Positions 1 through 10,984 of a stretch of DNA of 64,000 nucleotides are shown piece after piece. The notes beneath the pieces are model-generated. The model made no database searches, had not been told where the DNA came from, and saw only the letters and a program-made list of their open reading frames with translations. Both the position numbers and the translations under genes were made by a program. The first letter of the stretch is position 1, and every line of letters starts with the position of its first letter. The stretch comes from Hyaloraphidium curvatum (lineage: Eukaryota > Monoblepharomycota > Hyaloraphidiomycetes > Hyaloraphidiales > Hyaloraphidiaceae), in NCBI GenBank assembly GCA_025558095.1, contig JAIVFI010000039.1, forward strand, positions 186,001-250,000, in the 5' to 3' direction.

Positions 1-1935
1 GTTGCGCACGATGGTGCCCGACATGAATCCGGGCAAAATCGGGACGCCGCCGCCCACACCCGGGGGCAAGGGGCAGGTGGCCTTCTTGAGCGACGCCGGG
101 GTGAGGGTGCCGTTGGCGACGAGGTCCAGCAGAGCTCCGTAAGTGATGTCAATAGGCGGCGGGGGCGTGCAATCGGTGGTGGTGCAGGCGAGACCCGTCG
201 CGTAAATGTACTCTCCGATGTAGGCCTGAGCAGGGTAGATCGGCAGGTCGATGCGCCAATCCGCCGTGGCAAACACGCCCGCGGCGGAGCTGACGTTGGT
301 GGCCCGCGAGCCGGGGTTCCCCTCGCGGTCCGCGAATGCGCCGATCCTATAGGTCGCCGATCCGAAGGTATCGGGTTTGGCCACGGCGCTCTTTGCGAAC
401 CTGTCCTGGATCCAGTGGACCACGGCCGGGTACGTGAACCTGTCGGTGTTGATCGCAAAGGCGGCGGCCGAGTTCTGCCGGGCTGCCGGCCCCAGCGCTC
501 CGCTGAAGTAATCCGTGAGCCTGAAGTTGCCACTGATGCCGTAGCAGTTGCCATTGTCGACGTTCACCACTGCAGTGCCGAGGCACTGGTGCTGCCCGGT
601 GGTGCAGACGGGGTTGAAGACGTTTGGATCGTCGGTGCAGTTGTAGGAGTATGCCGTACGCCAGTCCCACGTATAGCCCAAGCTGGAGCATCCGCCCGCA
701 GCATCCGGGTTGATGGGAGCAATGAACGTGTCGCGGTCAGCAAAATCGCACGATTCGGGGTTAGCGGTGCAGTCGACCACTAAGTGCATTCCCGGGTAAG
801 AGGGATGCGCGACGGGACCAGAAAGTGCACCCACTTTGGAGGGGGAAATCCACCGACTTGGGCTCCAGGGTTGCCGGCAGCCCGTTCTGGGTGATCTTGA
901 GCACGCCGTACACGTTGGCGGCCTTGACGACCACGTCGGGACCGAAATGGCCCGAGGCATCGGGGCCGAGCGAGACCACGTCGACGGTTGAGTTGTCGCT
1001 CATGATGTTGACGGCCCTGACAGAGAATGCGGTGTAGCCCTTGTTGGATCCGGCGATGCGGTACCGCTGGTTCGATCCAAAGTCGACGTTCACTGCGGTG
1101 ATATGCAGGCCCGAGAGCGTGTCCAGGTTGTAGGCGCCCCCGGTCGAGGAGCGGACGATGCCGTCCAGATCGGCGAAGGCGAGGTCGACGAAGGTCAGGG
1201 AGATGTTGGCGGTCGGGGTGCCGGCGCGGGCGACCCATGCGGCCCCGGCGGCCCCGGCGGCGGCCACGCCGGCGCTGTACTTGGGACACTTGGCTGCCGC
1301 GAAAGTCGACGGGCTGCGCAGGACGAGGGTGCTGCCCGCGGGCGGCTGCACCGCCTTTGTGGGGGCGTTGACCGAGGCGGAGCGGCAGGAGTACGAGGCG
1401 CGCACGAGCTTCGAGGTTCCCGGGCACGGGTCGCCGAAGAGGGCGGTGTAGTCGACGGAGCTGGGCAGCGCGCACGACGGGTTGCCGTCGCACAGCTGTG
1501 CGGCGCGCAGTGTGGCCGCGGCGCCGGCGGCGGGCGACAACGAGCAGGAGGAGCTGGCGTCAGGAGTGGTGTTCGGACATGAGGACGGGATGCCGGCGTC
1601 CTGTGCGACATCGCGACCGACTGGACGAAGGGGAAAGGAGATGAGAAGCCGCGGACGGATCGGCAATGCCTGCGCCCACCGAAAAGCGACTCGACGGACA
1701 GCACGAAGCCCGCGGGGCAGCTCAGCTGGGTTGCGTTGGAGCCGCAGGCCCATGCCGAGAGGCCGACCTGCGCGACGGGCGTAGGTGGCTGCGAGGCCCG
1801 CGGCGGGGCGGCCACCCGCACGCCGCCGCGGAGCGGGCCGGCGTGGAACACCGGGAGCGCCGCGGCGGGCGGCGGCAGGAAAGCGCCGGTGAGGGCGAGC
1901 GCAGAGAGGAGCCAGGCGTTGAATGTGCGGCCCAT
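1..1935 (-). CDS. secreted SUEL/rhamnose-binding-lectin domain protein (3' end outside window)
   Basis: Starts at 1935; coding exons 1935-1680, 1620-835 and 779 to the left edge, joined by introns 1621-1679 and 780-834 (GTGGGC and GTGGGT donors). An N-terminal signal peptide (LLSALALTGAFL) is followed by a galactose/rhamnose-binding lectin (SUEL, Gal_Lectin) domain at roughly residues 50-155. Its hallmarks are ACGSNATQLSC near the start, a CDGNPSC segment, FGDPCPGTSK and a closing SYSC. The rest, at least 450 residues, is a probable secreted ectodomain with spaced cysteines and N-glycosylation sequons; I do not recognise it. No stop codon occurs before position 1, so the protein continues off the window. 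Extracellular or cell-surface sugar binding is inferred from the lectin domain only. Confidence 0.8.
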
Positions 1936-2767
1936 TTGGGGAGGGTATGAGGGTATGCTGGGTATTGCTCCGAGGTTTGGTGAGGTCTTGACCGGCCGGC
2001 CGCCGCTATAAGTGTCGGCGGGGCGTGGGGCGAAGGGCGTCGATCGAAGGACTCTTCCGGCGGAGCAACCCCAGCCACCGCGAACACCCCGCCCCCTCGC
2101 CCCGCCCCCTTCGAAAAAACTCCTGTTTCACACCCTCTTCCGTGTCAGTTCGAGAGACGACATGTCAAGAAATGCTTGACGTACCTGCTCGGTGATCTTC
2201 ACCGTGGTTCCATGCAAAATGTGCGAGTTGTTGGTGGCCGGTCGTTCAGGGTGCTGTGGCCACAGCACTCCGCCTCCTAGGAAATCCAAGCGGGCGAACG
2301 ATGGAAAGGGGCTTCGTGACGCAGCCACAGTTCCGGTGGATCAGCGAGGGTGGCCCCAAGCGGCAGTTTTCGCCGGTTTCTCCCGAATGGAACTCGGGAA
2401 AAAAGGCCGTGCCGGCCTCTTCTCAATCGGCAATGATGCATGCCGCTAGCAGCTGCCAGAGCTGAGCTTGCATCAGGGCGAGCACTTAACCGCTGCTAGA
2501 GAGCTCGGGGAGGACGGAAGGCAGTTGGAGGGGGTAGAAAGGGAAGAGAAGAGGGTCCGAAAAGGTGAACGCTTCTTTTGTCCTTCGCCTGCTAGGTATC
2601 CATCGGGAATCATGCTCTTCGTCGCCCCTTCTGTCCAGTGCTCCCGCCTCCGCTTCGCTGCCTGCTGAGGATGGCCTCACCGGGTCGCGACGGGCTTCCT
2701 TGGCTCAGATACGGCACGGAAGGACAACCACGCCGCGAGAGCCACCGAACGCGCCACCGCCCAACCT
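1936..2767. other. intergenic, no gene seen
   Basis: About 830 bp between the start of the lectin gene and the stop codon of the NAA50 gene. Both flanking genes run leftward, so this holds the lectin promoter and the NAA50 3' UTR. Only short, low-complexity ORFs occur on either strand, none with a recognisable domain. No RNA gene seen. Confidence 0.6.
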
Positions 2768-3554
2768 TCAGCTCGCCACCGCCTGCTGCTTCGCCCCCGT
2801 GACGTCCCGGACCATCAATACGGCGTCCGGCGGCGACACCTCGCGCTCCTTGTAGAAGCCCTCGACGGTTTCCCGCTCCTCGAACCCGTTGCGCGAGTAG
2901 AACCGCCGCCCATCATCGTTCGATACCGCGACGTGGACCGCGACCTCCGATATTCGCTTGTCCGAGGCGGAGACCGAGACGGCGTGGTCCAGGAGGCGCT
3001 GGCCTGTCGGAACACGGCGCAGGATCAGACCTTAGGCACTGAAGGGCGTCACAACGCGGAAGTCAGCAGCACCCACCGACTCCCAAGCGCCGATAGGGGG
3101 CGAGGACGGCGATGGTGAGGATGTTCAGGCGCGTCTTCTGCGCTCCCGGCACCGGTTCCCGCTTCCCCACGATCCCGCCCACGCAGACGTCGTTCATGTA
3201 CGCTGCGCGGCGGTAACAGACCAATCATGGCGGAATTCGTGGCAATCAGCACCGCTCGCCGTCCAGGGAGGCGGGGAACCCACCCAGCTTGGCAAACTCG
3301 CCGGCCTCCAGCGCGTCCTTGTAGAACTTGTCGCCGTACCGCACCGGAAACACCACCGAATTGATCGTCTGCACCGATCCCGCGCGCATCAAGGCGCGTT
3401 TGCGGGCCCGCGCCGGAGTGGGACCCACCTGCAGCTGCTTCAGGTTGTTGGCCGTCAAGTCGCCAAGCGTGATCTTGACGTGCGGAGAGGGAACGTGGCC
3501 GTTGGCAGTGGGTTTTGCCGCGTCGGCCGACGACGATGGAGGGTCGGACGTCAT
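2768..3554 (-). CDS. NAA50: N-alpha-acetyltransferase 50 (GNAT family)
   Basis: Four exons: 3554-3429, 3368-3284, 3202-3077 and 3003-2768, giving 190 aa. Introns are 60, 81 and 73 bp and all three use a GTGGGT donor. The joined protein follows the NAA50/San family: LGDLTANNLKQLQ, then TINSVVFPVRY, GDKFYKDALEAGEFAKLAYMNDVCVGG with the exon junction inside AKLAY, and the acetyl-CoA-binding RRLGVGG loop (R-x-x-G-x-G type). Late motifs NGFEERE and FYKERE correspond to the family's FYRKFGF and YYKR elements. NAA50 acetylates N-terminal methionines in the cytosol, partly with the NatA complex, and supports sister-chromatid cohesion in animals. A 20-residue lysine-poor extension precedes the GNAT fold. 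The first intron is in frame and stop-free, so a simple ORF reading wrongly retains it. Confidence 0.9.
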
Positions 3555-4151
3555 TCTGAAGGGGGGGGACGCGCGGGGCGACTAGCGACAGGAAAATGGG
3601 GACGCCGCGACGCTTGAAGATCAACAATGGAGCTTTCCCGCCCCAAACGGCACGTGGTGTCCTCTACGAGATGGAATCCTGGTCTACTGTGCTTTTCCCC
3701 GCTACATTAGTCTCGTCTTTGAACATGGGAGGGTGCTACGTCGACGAAAGCGCCTCGAAAAGGTCCTCAGCGAGGCAACAGATTTCCAGGGATCGGCGGT
3801 CAATGAGGCCTTCTCAAAAGGCCAAGCTTGGAGAGTGAGTTCTCGACCCGTGCTCCAAAGGGTTAGCGTCCATAAGGGCGTTGCGCAACGGTGCCGGCCG
3901 GTGTTTGCGCGAATTTGCCGAGGATTACGCCACTTTGCCTCCAGTGAACTCCGAATCACCAAATCGGGCCGCACCACCCATCTAGGGCCCGGCCATCCTA
4001 TGGCATTGCGCATCATTCGCCAAATGTCGAAATCGCCGATTTCGAAAGCACTCCCGGGGGATAAAACCAGAGCCCGACCGCTGCCACTCGGCATCGAACC
4101 TCGACAGCCTTCTACCGCCTCAGTCGCCTCGAACCTCTTCCCACGCACCAA
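3555..4151. other. divergent intergenic region (NAA50 / NmrA-type gene)
   Basis: About 600 bp between two divergently transcribed genes, expected to contain both promoters. No protein-coding signal stands out. It contains an AT-richer patch and a perfect 9+1+9 palindrome listed separately, followed by an ataaaa element about 85 bp before the rightward start codon. Confidence 0.6.
4027..4045. promoter_or_regulatory. 19-bp palindrome upstream of NmrA-type gene
   Basis: The sequence tcgaaatcg-c-cgatttcga is a perfect inverted repeat with 9-nt arms and a 1-nt centre. It lies 107 bp before the ATG at 4152 and about 15 bp before an ataaaa TATA-like stretch near 4061. Symmetry and position suggest a binding site for a dimeric transcription factor; this is inference. 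Confidence 0.35.
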
Positions 4152-5117
4152 ATGGCCGCCAACGCCACCAACTTCAAGTCCGTCGCCGTGCTAGGCGGCA
4201 CTGGCCTCGTCGGGCGCCCCCTCGTTCCCGAGCTCCTTGACGCCGGGTTTGACGTGACCGTCGTCACCCGCCGCGCCGACGCCGAGGTGCCCGCGGGCGC
4301 CCGCACCGCGGAGGTGAAGGATCCTGAGGACGCTGAGCGCCTCGCCGAGGTCTTCAAGGGCATCGACGTGGTGGTTTCGGTGCTCAACTACCCCGCTGGT
4401 GCCAAGGCGCAGGGCGCGGCGATCGAGGCCGCTGCCCGCGCGGGCGTGAAGCGCTTCGTGCTCTCTGAGTTTGGACTGGACCATGCCTCTGCGCCGCCCC
4501 ACGTCGCCGCCGTCCTCGCGGGCAAGAAGGCCGCGCAGGAGCATGCGGCCAAGGCCGGCCTGGAGTGGTCCGGGATCGCCACCGGATTCTTCATCGAGAA
4601 CCTCGCCTGGGGCCCCTTCTTCACCGGCATCGACGCGGCAAACGGGACTGCCAAGGTGCTCGGGGACGGGAACGCCAAGGCCACCTACACGAGCCTCCGC
4701 GACATCGCCAAGGCCACGGCCGCGGCACTCAAGCGCAAGGACACCGCGAACCGGTACATCAACATTGGTGGCCAGGAAGTGTCGGACAACGAGCTGATTG
4801 CCACCTTCGAGAACCTGACCGGTGAGTTCCCCCCTTGCTCCGATCGCAGCCCGAGCTGACCCCTTCCCATACATCCAGGCAAGAAGTTCGCCATCAACCA
4901 CGTCGACACGGCGGTCGTCCAGCAGGCCCTGGCGGAGAAGTTCGACTTCATTGGCTTCTTGCAGCTCGCCAAGGCCAACGGGCACGCCCTCCTCAAGAAC
5001 AACGAGCTCGCGGAACTGGTTCCCGGCGGCCGGCCGTACACCGTCGAGGACTACCTCAAGGCGACCAAGATCGGGACGGAGACCTCGGCGGACTGGTACG
5101 ACCGCGTGACGGCTTGA
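4152..5117 (+). CDS. NmrA-like / atypical SDR NAD(P)-binding protein
   Basis: Two exons, 4152-4821 and 4879-5117, with a 57-bp GTGAGT intron; 302 aa. The Rossmann nucleotide-binding loop GGTGLVG sits at residues 15-21 after a short lead. The C-terminal half carries the substrate-domain pattern of the isoflavone reductase/NmrA group (KRFVLSEFGLD, WSGIATGFFIEN, ATYTSLRDIAKA). Such proteins are either NAD(P)H-dependent oxidoreductases or redox-sensing transcriptional co-regulators; the sequence alone does not decide which. It lacks the YxxxK pair of classical SDRs, consistent with the atypical subfamily. Cytosolic, with no signal or membrane segment. It is transcribed away from NAA50 and has a palindromic element in its promoter. 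Confidence 0.85.
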
Positions 5118-5365
5118 CTGAGGATGGCGAGCTTCTCCGGGAGAGTTGTAGATGCATGTTGTTCGATTGTCGTTTTCCAATGAGATGATATCGTTGCAAT
5201 GTCACATCCATCTTCGAGCATCCGTCAAATCTCTATCCCAGTTGTCTATGTCTGTTGGAGGGGATGGCAGACTGCCGCCTTGGCGCGGGCGGAGACTTCG
5301 GAGATCACTCCCATCACTGGTGGGAGACATCGGGCAAACCCCCATCGCGCCCCCGAGCTGCCGCA

Positions 5366-6283
5366 ATGGCCGAAACCGCGGCGAAAGCGCCCTTCAACGC
5401 CACCGCGTCTCCCGCGGGCGGCCTGCTCTCCGCCGCCCCGCCCACGGACGTGCTCGTGTTTTACTGCTCCCTGGTGGCCTGGGTGGCGCTCCTCGCCTCG
5501 GGCGTCAAGAACCGGTCCTTCGGGCCCTTCCTCGTCTTTGGCAACGTTCTTCTTGTTTTCCTCAATCTGCGGTATTTCTTGGAGGGCCCGGAAAGGGGTA
5601 TAGCCTTCTTCGTTGCGCTGTACGATATGCTGCACAACCTGGGAGCCGGCGGTAGCGGTGCCGCTGCGCTTGCGACCTGCGCCGATAATTCCTGCTCATC
5701 GTGGAGCGCGTATCGCTGGCATCCCAGCTGGGGAGTTTCCTTCTACAATCGCTTCAGCTCCGGCAACGCTGTCCGCGAAACCCTGCTCCTGTGCCACATC
5801 GCCGGAAACTCGCTCGCATTCCTGGCCATGACCGTCAACATGTTCAGGCCGGGATACGGCGCCACCGCGGCGGCCCACAAGGCTGTGGGCTACTTCTCGA
5901 TGCTCTCGCTGCTGGTCGGCGTCGCCTGCGCCTGCTTGCTCGCCTCGGAGCACGGCCCGATCGGCAACTACGGCGGGGAGCGGGCCAAGTGGGGTTTCTA
6001 TTCCATGGCGACGTGCGTCTATACCAGCGCGGCCATGGGCATGCTCGCGATCTGGAAAGGCGACGTGCCCTCCCACCGCCGGTGGATGTTCAGGTACGCC
6101 GGCTCCATGTGGGGATCGTTTTGGTTGTTCAGGGTCATGGAGTTCCTCATCGGGCCGCTGCTCCGCGGCTGGAACACGGCGTCCATCCTTCTGGACATCT
6201 GGGCGTCCGCTCCGCTGGGGATCCTGCTCGCGGAGGCGATCCGCGTGCGGGAGGATTCGGGGAAGGTGAAGAAGTCGGCCTGA
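5366..6283 (+). CDS. DUF2306-type multi-pass membrane protein
   Basis: Single exon, 305 aa from the ATG at 5366 (context gcaATGg); the open frame extends upstream but without clear coding character. There are seven or so hydrophobic segments, beginning with LVFYCSLVAWVALLASGV and LVFGNVLLVFLNLRYFL. The second half has the DUF2306 pattern: AHKAVGYFSMLSLLVG, then a tryptophan helix, then GDVPSHRRWMFRYAGSMWG and a following helix containing FRVMEFL. In this family the conserved His and Arg residues (Hr-x-G, SHRRWMxR) lie in the membrane helices; some members are proposed haem- or quinone-linked proteins, but no function is established. The 3' spacer before the BRCT gene is about 390 bp. Confidence 0.7.
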   Translation: MAETAAKAPFNATASPAGGLLSAAPPTDVLVFYCSLVAWVALLASGVKNRSFGPFLVFGNVLLVFLNLRYFLEGPERGIAFFVALYDMLHNLGAGGSGAAALATCADNSCSSWSAYRWHPSWGVSFYNRFSSGNAVRETLLLCHIAGNSLAFLAMTVNMFRPGYGATAAAHKAVGYFSMLSLLVGVACACLLASEHGPIGNYGGERAKWGFYSMATCVYTSAAMGMLAIWKGDVPSHRRWMFRYAGSMWGSFWLFRVMEFLIGPLLRGWNTASILLDIWASAPLGILLAEAIRVREDSGKVKKSA

Positions 6284-6673
6284 GGAATCCAAGTGAGAAC
6301 AAGTGGGCCCAATGCGGACCCGGTCGCAAGACACTCGTTGGAAGTTGGAGCTCGTTAGTTTGGATCTCGCGGGATGAAGTCGGGAGTTGGGAGATCTGTG
6401 GTCTCCCAAGGGGTGCGAAGTCTGTGTTGTTCCTTCGGCGCTGGGTGGGAGAGTGTGCAGTCTTGGGCCACGATCGGATGTATACAGTCGCTGTCAGTCG
6501 TCAGTTTTCATTCGATGTTGGCTTCGAAGCCCGAAAGTCTGCAGAGCATCGCGGATTCAACAACTTGTCAGCGGTGATTCGTCGTCAGTCACCCGCAGGC
6601 CAGCTGCTCCGCGGGTCCCAGAACCACAACCAACCCGGAGTAGAACTCCGGCTGGCGGGGCCGGGACGGCGCC
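6284..6673. other. intergenic, no gene seen
   Basis: A 390-bp spacer between tandem rightward genes. Only frame-shifted ORFs without domain similarity cross it. It presumably holds the 3' UTR of the membrane protein and the promoter of the BRCT gene. Confidence 0.5.
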
Positions 6674-9600
6674 ATGCCGTCCGCGCGGCGGTGCCTCGAG
6701 GGCGTCATCGCGACGACGACGGGGCTCGAGGTCGACGAGCGGGTGCGCGTCCCGCGGTCTCTCCTCCCTCCCCCCTCACCCCTCCCGCTCCCTCGCAGGA
6801 CGCGCTCAAGGCGCAGCTCGAGCAGATGGGCGCGCGGATGTCGTCGCACCTCCACGGCGACTGCACGCACCTCATCGCGCGCGAGCACGGCTCGAAGAAG
6901 GCCCAGGCGCGTCGCCTATCAGACGACCGCACGACCCCAACTGACGCACACTGCGCCGTCTCGCAGGTCGCGTCGACCCTGCCGACGATCCTGATAGTGA
7001 CGCCGGACTGGGTCCAGGCGTGCTACGAGCGCCGGAACGACCCGAACTTCGACCACCGGGCCGTGGGTCGCCTTCGGCTCTATGGAGGTGCACGGACTCA
7101 AGGGTGCCCCGCAGATCGCATCCAAGTTCCTCCTGCCACCTTTCATCAACCTGGTCATCTGCCTGACCAACTTTGACGTCGGTGGGGTCGGCTGAAGGCA
7201 CTTCGCACCTTGTTGCGGGACACCGACTCGTTCCTCCCAGACGAAGTCGACCGCAGCCGAATCGAGGCCCTCACGGTGCAAAACGGCGGCTCCTATACCG
7301 CGGACCTCAACCGGTCCGTCACGCACCTCATCTGTGCCCACCCCGGGGGCAACAAGTGGAACTTTGCCGAGACCTTCAAGATGCAGACCGTGAGCATCGA
7401 CTGGTTCTGGGACTGCGTCCGGAAAAAGAGTGCGTGGCTCCTTCGCAACGCGGGAACGCTTGGATTTGCTCATCTTCCGAGTGTCCAGCGCGTCTGCCCG
7501 AGGACCAGTACCCCGTGCCACCGAAGGCCGAGCCGCAGTCCGCCAAGAAGGCGCCGTCTTCCAGCGTCGCCGAGACCGCGCCTGCTGCCAAGCCGCAGCG
7601 CTCCTCGGGCGTTGCGGCCACTGCCGCGCCCCCGCCCAGGCCGAACCTAGCCCCCGCCGCCGCGTCGCGGGCCCCCGAGGACGTCGACGGCATCGCGGGG
7701 TTGCTCGCGGAGCACAGCTCGCAGCAGGACCACGCCGAGTACCTCGCCAACACGCGGATATACTTCAGCCAGGAGTTTGCGGCGGACAAGAAGGCGCAGC
7801 TGCGCCGGATCGTGCGAATCGGCGGAGGTATGACCAGCGACGACTATTCGACGTCGGTCACGCACTTTGTCTGCCGAGACATGCAGGTGGCTGCCAGGTT
7901 GGTCACGTCCAGAGTGCTTTGACCTTTAGAGTTGTGCTCACCCGTCTTGCCAGCGACGAAGCCCAGCTCAAGCTCCACAAGCGCCTTCCCCACGTCGTGC
8001 ACTACTATTGGCTCCGCGAATCCCTCCGCCAGCAGGCCCTGGCCCCCCTCCCCGGGTTTGCTGTCGCCCTCCCCCCCTCCCTCGCTCCCCCACCTCCCCA
8101 GGCGCCCCAGCCTGCCTCGCAGGCCCCCGCGCAGCCCGCCCGCCCGCAGATCCGCCGCGCCGGCAAGTCCGGCGACAGGATGGGCGAGATGCTCTCGGTG
8201 CTGCAGGAGGAGCTGCCCCCCGCGCACGGCAAGCCGCCCGTGGCGCCGCAAAGGCGCCGCAGCGGGGCCGGATCGGGCTCGGCGAGGGCGGGGTACGGCG
8301 CGCTGGACATTGCGGACGCGAAGCCGCCGCCGGCCAAGGAGGCGAAACCGGTGTCGGCGCCGGTGGCGGGGACGGGCAGGCACGAGGCGTTGGCAGATAC
8401 GCCGCAGGCCGCGGTCGCGCCCGCGGTGGAGGAGGAGCTGCGGGATGGCACTGTGTTCCAGGGGGTCACCATCGTTTGCTACGGGTTCCCGGATGAAACG
8501 GTGGGCTTGTCGTACGATGCTCTTGTCGCTTATGCTGACGATGCCTCAGTTTGATTCGATAAAACGCGGCGTAGAGGCCCAGCAGGGCCGCTGCGTGAGG
8601 GAGCCGCCGAGGGCGCAGATCGGAGCTTGCTACGTCGTTGTGCCGCTCAATTGGTGCGTCCTGCTCTGGACTGCTTAGTCTCGGAACTAACGTGCTTCGT
8701 CCTGCAGTTCGGATCTGCCGCAGCACGTGGCGGAAGCCGGCACCGTGGCGACCGCGTACTGGCTGCAGTCCTGCGTGGACGACGAGCGGCTCTACTCCCC
8801 CAACGACCACGTCCTGTTCCGGCCCTCGGCCCACCGCCTGCCCCTCGAGTGCTTCGCCGGCCTCGTCATGTGCGTGTCTGGGTACGTCGACGGGACGGAG
8901 CGCGAGGTCTTGGGGCGGCTGGTCACGGACCTGGGCGGGAAGTGGTCCGAGCAGCTTTCGCGCCGGACGACGCACCTCGTGTTCAACACGGCGGCGGGCG
9001 AGCGGTCCGCCAAGTACGAGAAGGCGCTCGAGTGGGGCGCGACCGCTGTGAGCGCCGAGTGGCTTTACGCGTGCCTGGCCGAGGTTGGTTTCTTGTAGCC
9101 TTGGAACTGCGTTGCATTTGCTGACGTCTTTGGCTGCAGGGCCGGCTTGTGGACACGGCCGACCACGCGCCCGTGGATTTGGCCTCCCTCGTGCAGAAGG
9201 AGAACCTGCCTTCTTCCTCCCGCTCCTTCACCTTCCGCCGGCCGGTGGAGGGCACGCCCGTCGACGTCGCGGCCAAGGTCGGCACGCTGACGACGCGCTG
9301 CCTCTATGCCGCGCGGTCCGGCGGGGACGCGGCCCTCCTGCATCCGCGGATGAGGAAGGCGGGCGGGTCCGGCGGGCCGTTGGCGGAGGCGGGGGCCGAG
9401 ACTCCGGCGAGCGACGGCGGAGGCTTCGGCGCGGCGGTCGATGAGCTCGTTAGCGGCAGCAGGGTGAGTTGCTCTGGCGCACCGTCACGTTCGCGGCTCT
9501 GACGCCTCACTGTCTGCAGCCTTCCGCGCGGCACCGCGTTCGCCCCGCCAAGAAGGAGCCCGTCCCTCCCGCGCCTGAGGACGGCGATTCCCAGGGCAAC

Positions 9601-9825
9601 GCGCTGCCCCTGCTCGGCGGCCCCTCGCAGGAGGCGCGCCCCGCCGGCGGCGGCATCACCTACGACGACCCCGACGGGCGGGTGGAGAAGCGCAAGCTAA
9701 TGGAGCAGGTGACGGCCAGCAAGAGGCTGCGGACGCCCAAGATGGAGTCGCGGACGGTGGACGTGGTGTCGGCGGAGGAGGTAGCGGCGATCAGGCCGAG
9801 GACGGTGTCGAGGCCCGCGAGGTGA
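6674..9825 (+). CDS. DPB11: multi-BRCT checkpoint/replication scaffold (TopBP1/Dpb11/Rad4-like)
   Basis: Eleven exons, 860 aa: 6674-6730, 6799-6906, 6967-7062, 7115-7181, 7241-7429, 7489-7897, 7954-8500, 8550-8653, 8708-9083, 9140-9463 and 9520-9825. Five BRCT repeats are visible. The first pair ends in TPDWVQACYERR and SIDWFWDCVRKK, with LPPFINLVICLT opening repeat 2, the usual TopBP1/Rad4 N-terminal arrangement. Repeat 3 contains VTHFVCRDMQ and HYYWLRESL. After a proline-rich linker, repeats 4 and 5 have YWLQSCVDD and SAEWLYACLAE. The basic C-terminal tail contains KRKLMEQ and KRLRTPK, likely nuclear localisation. Known members bind phosphorylated Sld3/Rad9 and activate Mec1/ATR. Intron 2 (6907-6966) appears to be GC-AG, with CAG|GCGCGT, but it is in frame and could be retained. 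Assignment to Dpb11/TopBP1 rather than another multi-BRCT protein is probable. Confidence 0.8.
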
Positions 9826-9916
9826 TGGGGAGGTTGGAGTCGGACGACGATACCTATACCGCTTTATCGGATTGTCAATGGAACTGATCCATCTAGTTGT
9901 TCACTGCGAATCTCCT

Positions 9917-10984
9917 TTACGCCATCTCCATCGCCAACGCCTCGGCGTTGAGCCCCTCCCCAAAGTCTTGCTTGGCCACGTCGGGCTCCTCTTCCTCGAA
10001 ATCCCATTCGTCTTCGGAAGGAGGGTCCACGAGTTTCGGCCTCTTGACGATCTCATCTTCGACCACGGCCCGTTTGATCGTGTAAGTCATGGACGATGAG
10101 GCGCCGTAGTCCTCGGTGCAACCGTCCACGTCGACCGAGCCCGTGCCGTCGGCATTCCACCTCTCGCTCCACACGTCGTTCTCGAACTTGAACCGCTTTT
10201 CGGCGCCCTGATCGCCGTTCAGTAGGGCGTTGATCGCTTCGGCCGCTTCGGCTCCGAATTCGTCCTCTCCGCGGAACGCATAGTGGTACACGTCCGGCAC
10301 GAGCTCGCTGGAATGATGGTTCTCCTGCATCATGGCGCGCATGGCGACCTTGGCGGCGCGGCACGAGGTGAAGACCCTGACCACGTGCGTCGCGCCGCAA
10401 CCTTGGCCGGAGTGGTACTCTGCCGTCATCACCCAGAGCCCCGCCTCGAACGACGAATCCGAAGCGGCGTCGTCTTTCTCCGACGAAGAATCGTCGTCGA
10501 TCGGGGTGCTCGCCACCGGCAGCCTCCAAATGTCCGCAGGCCCCTCCTCCCCGAACGATCGGGCGTATGCTTCCTTCGCAGCAGCGTACCGCTCGCCCCG
10601 TCCCTCGTCCTCCCCGATCGGTTTGCGGTCAAGTACTCTCTCGTCTGCTGGCAGATCGTCCAGCGCCTCGTTACAGATCGCCAGGTATTCGCGCGGAAAG
10701 GATAGCAGCGCTTTCCACGCCTCGTCGATCGTCGGCGGCGCAGCGAACTTCCCGTCGTCCGTGTCCGAGTGCAAAGCCTTGAGCGTGAGGAACCGCAGGA
10801 GCTCCTTCGTCGTGCGCGCGGGCAGCTTGCGCTCGGCGAGGGCGGCGCGGAGCGCGGGGGTGTCGGCGCGGGCGAGGGCGGCGGCGATCCGGGCGAGGCG
10901 CGCGTGGCCGGCGGGGAGCAGGTCGTCGGCGGCAAGATGGGCGGGTTCGTCGTGGCCGGGGCCGAGCGAGGGCGACGTGGCCAT
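9917..10984 (-). CDS. hypothetical protein with a DEAW-like module
   Basis: Single exon, 355 aa, not recognised as a named family. The N-terminal 180 residues contain LLRFLTLKALHSD, then IDEAWKALLSFPREYLAIC, then a Y-x-x-x-FGEEGPADIW ending. This resembles the widespread module in which a D-x-x-WH motif precedes a T/P-x-x-Y motif, but the usual histidine is lysine here (WK). The second half begins LWVMTAEYHSG and predicts a compact domain with a helix RAAKVAMRAMMQENHH, followed by alternating strands and an acidic tail rich in E and D. No signal peptide or membrane segment. It is convergent with the BRCT gene, whose stop codon lies 92 bp away. The function is unknown. Confidence 0.7.
   Translation of the reverse strand: MATSPSLGPGHDEPAHLAADDLLPAGHARLARIAAALARADTPALRAALAERKLPARTTKELLRFLTLKALHSDTDDGKFAAPPTIDEAWKALLSFPREYLAICNEALDDLPADERVLDRKPIGEDEGRGERYAAAKEAYARSFGEEGPADIWRLPVASTPIDDDSSSEKDDAASDSSFEAGLWVMTAEYHSGQGCGATHVVRVFTSCRAAKVAMRAMMQENHHSSELVPDVYHYAFRGEDEFGAEAAEAINALLNGDQGAEKRFKFENDVWSERWNADGTGSVDVDGCTEDYGASSSMTYTIKRAVVEDEIVKRPKLVDPPSEDEWDFEEEEPDVAKQDFGEGLNAEALAMEMA

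Noticed and set aside
1062-1085. tRNA-like T-loop string (ggttcgatcc)
   Set aside because: No cloverleaf around it; it is coding sequence of the lectin gene.
5701-7176. ORF of 491 codons between the DUF2306 gene and BRCT gene
   Set aside because: Mostly the wrong frame of the membrane protein, joined by chance to BRCT exons 2-3.
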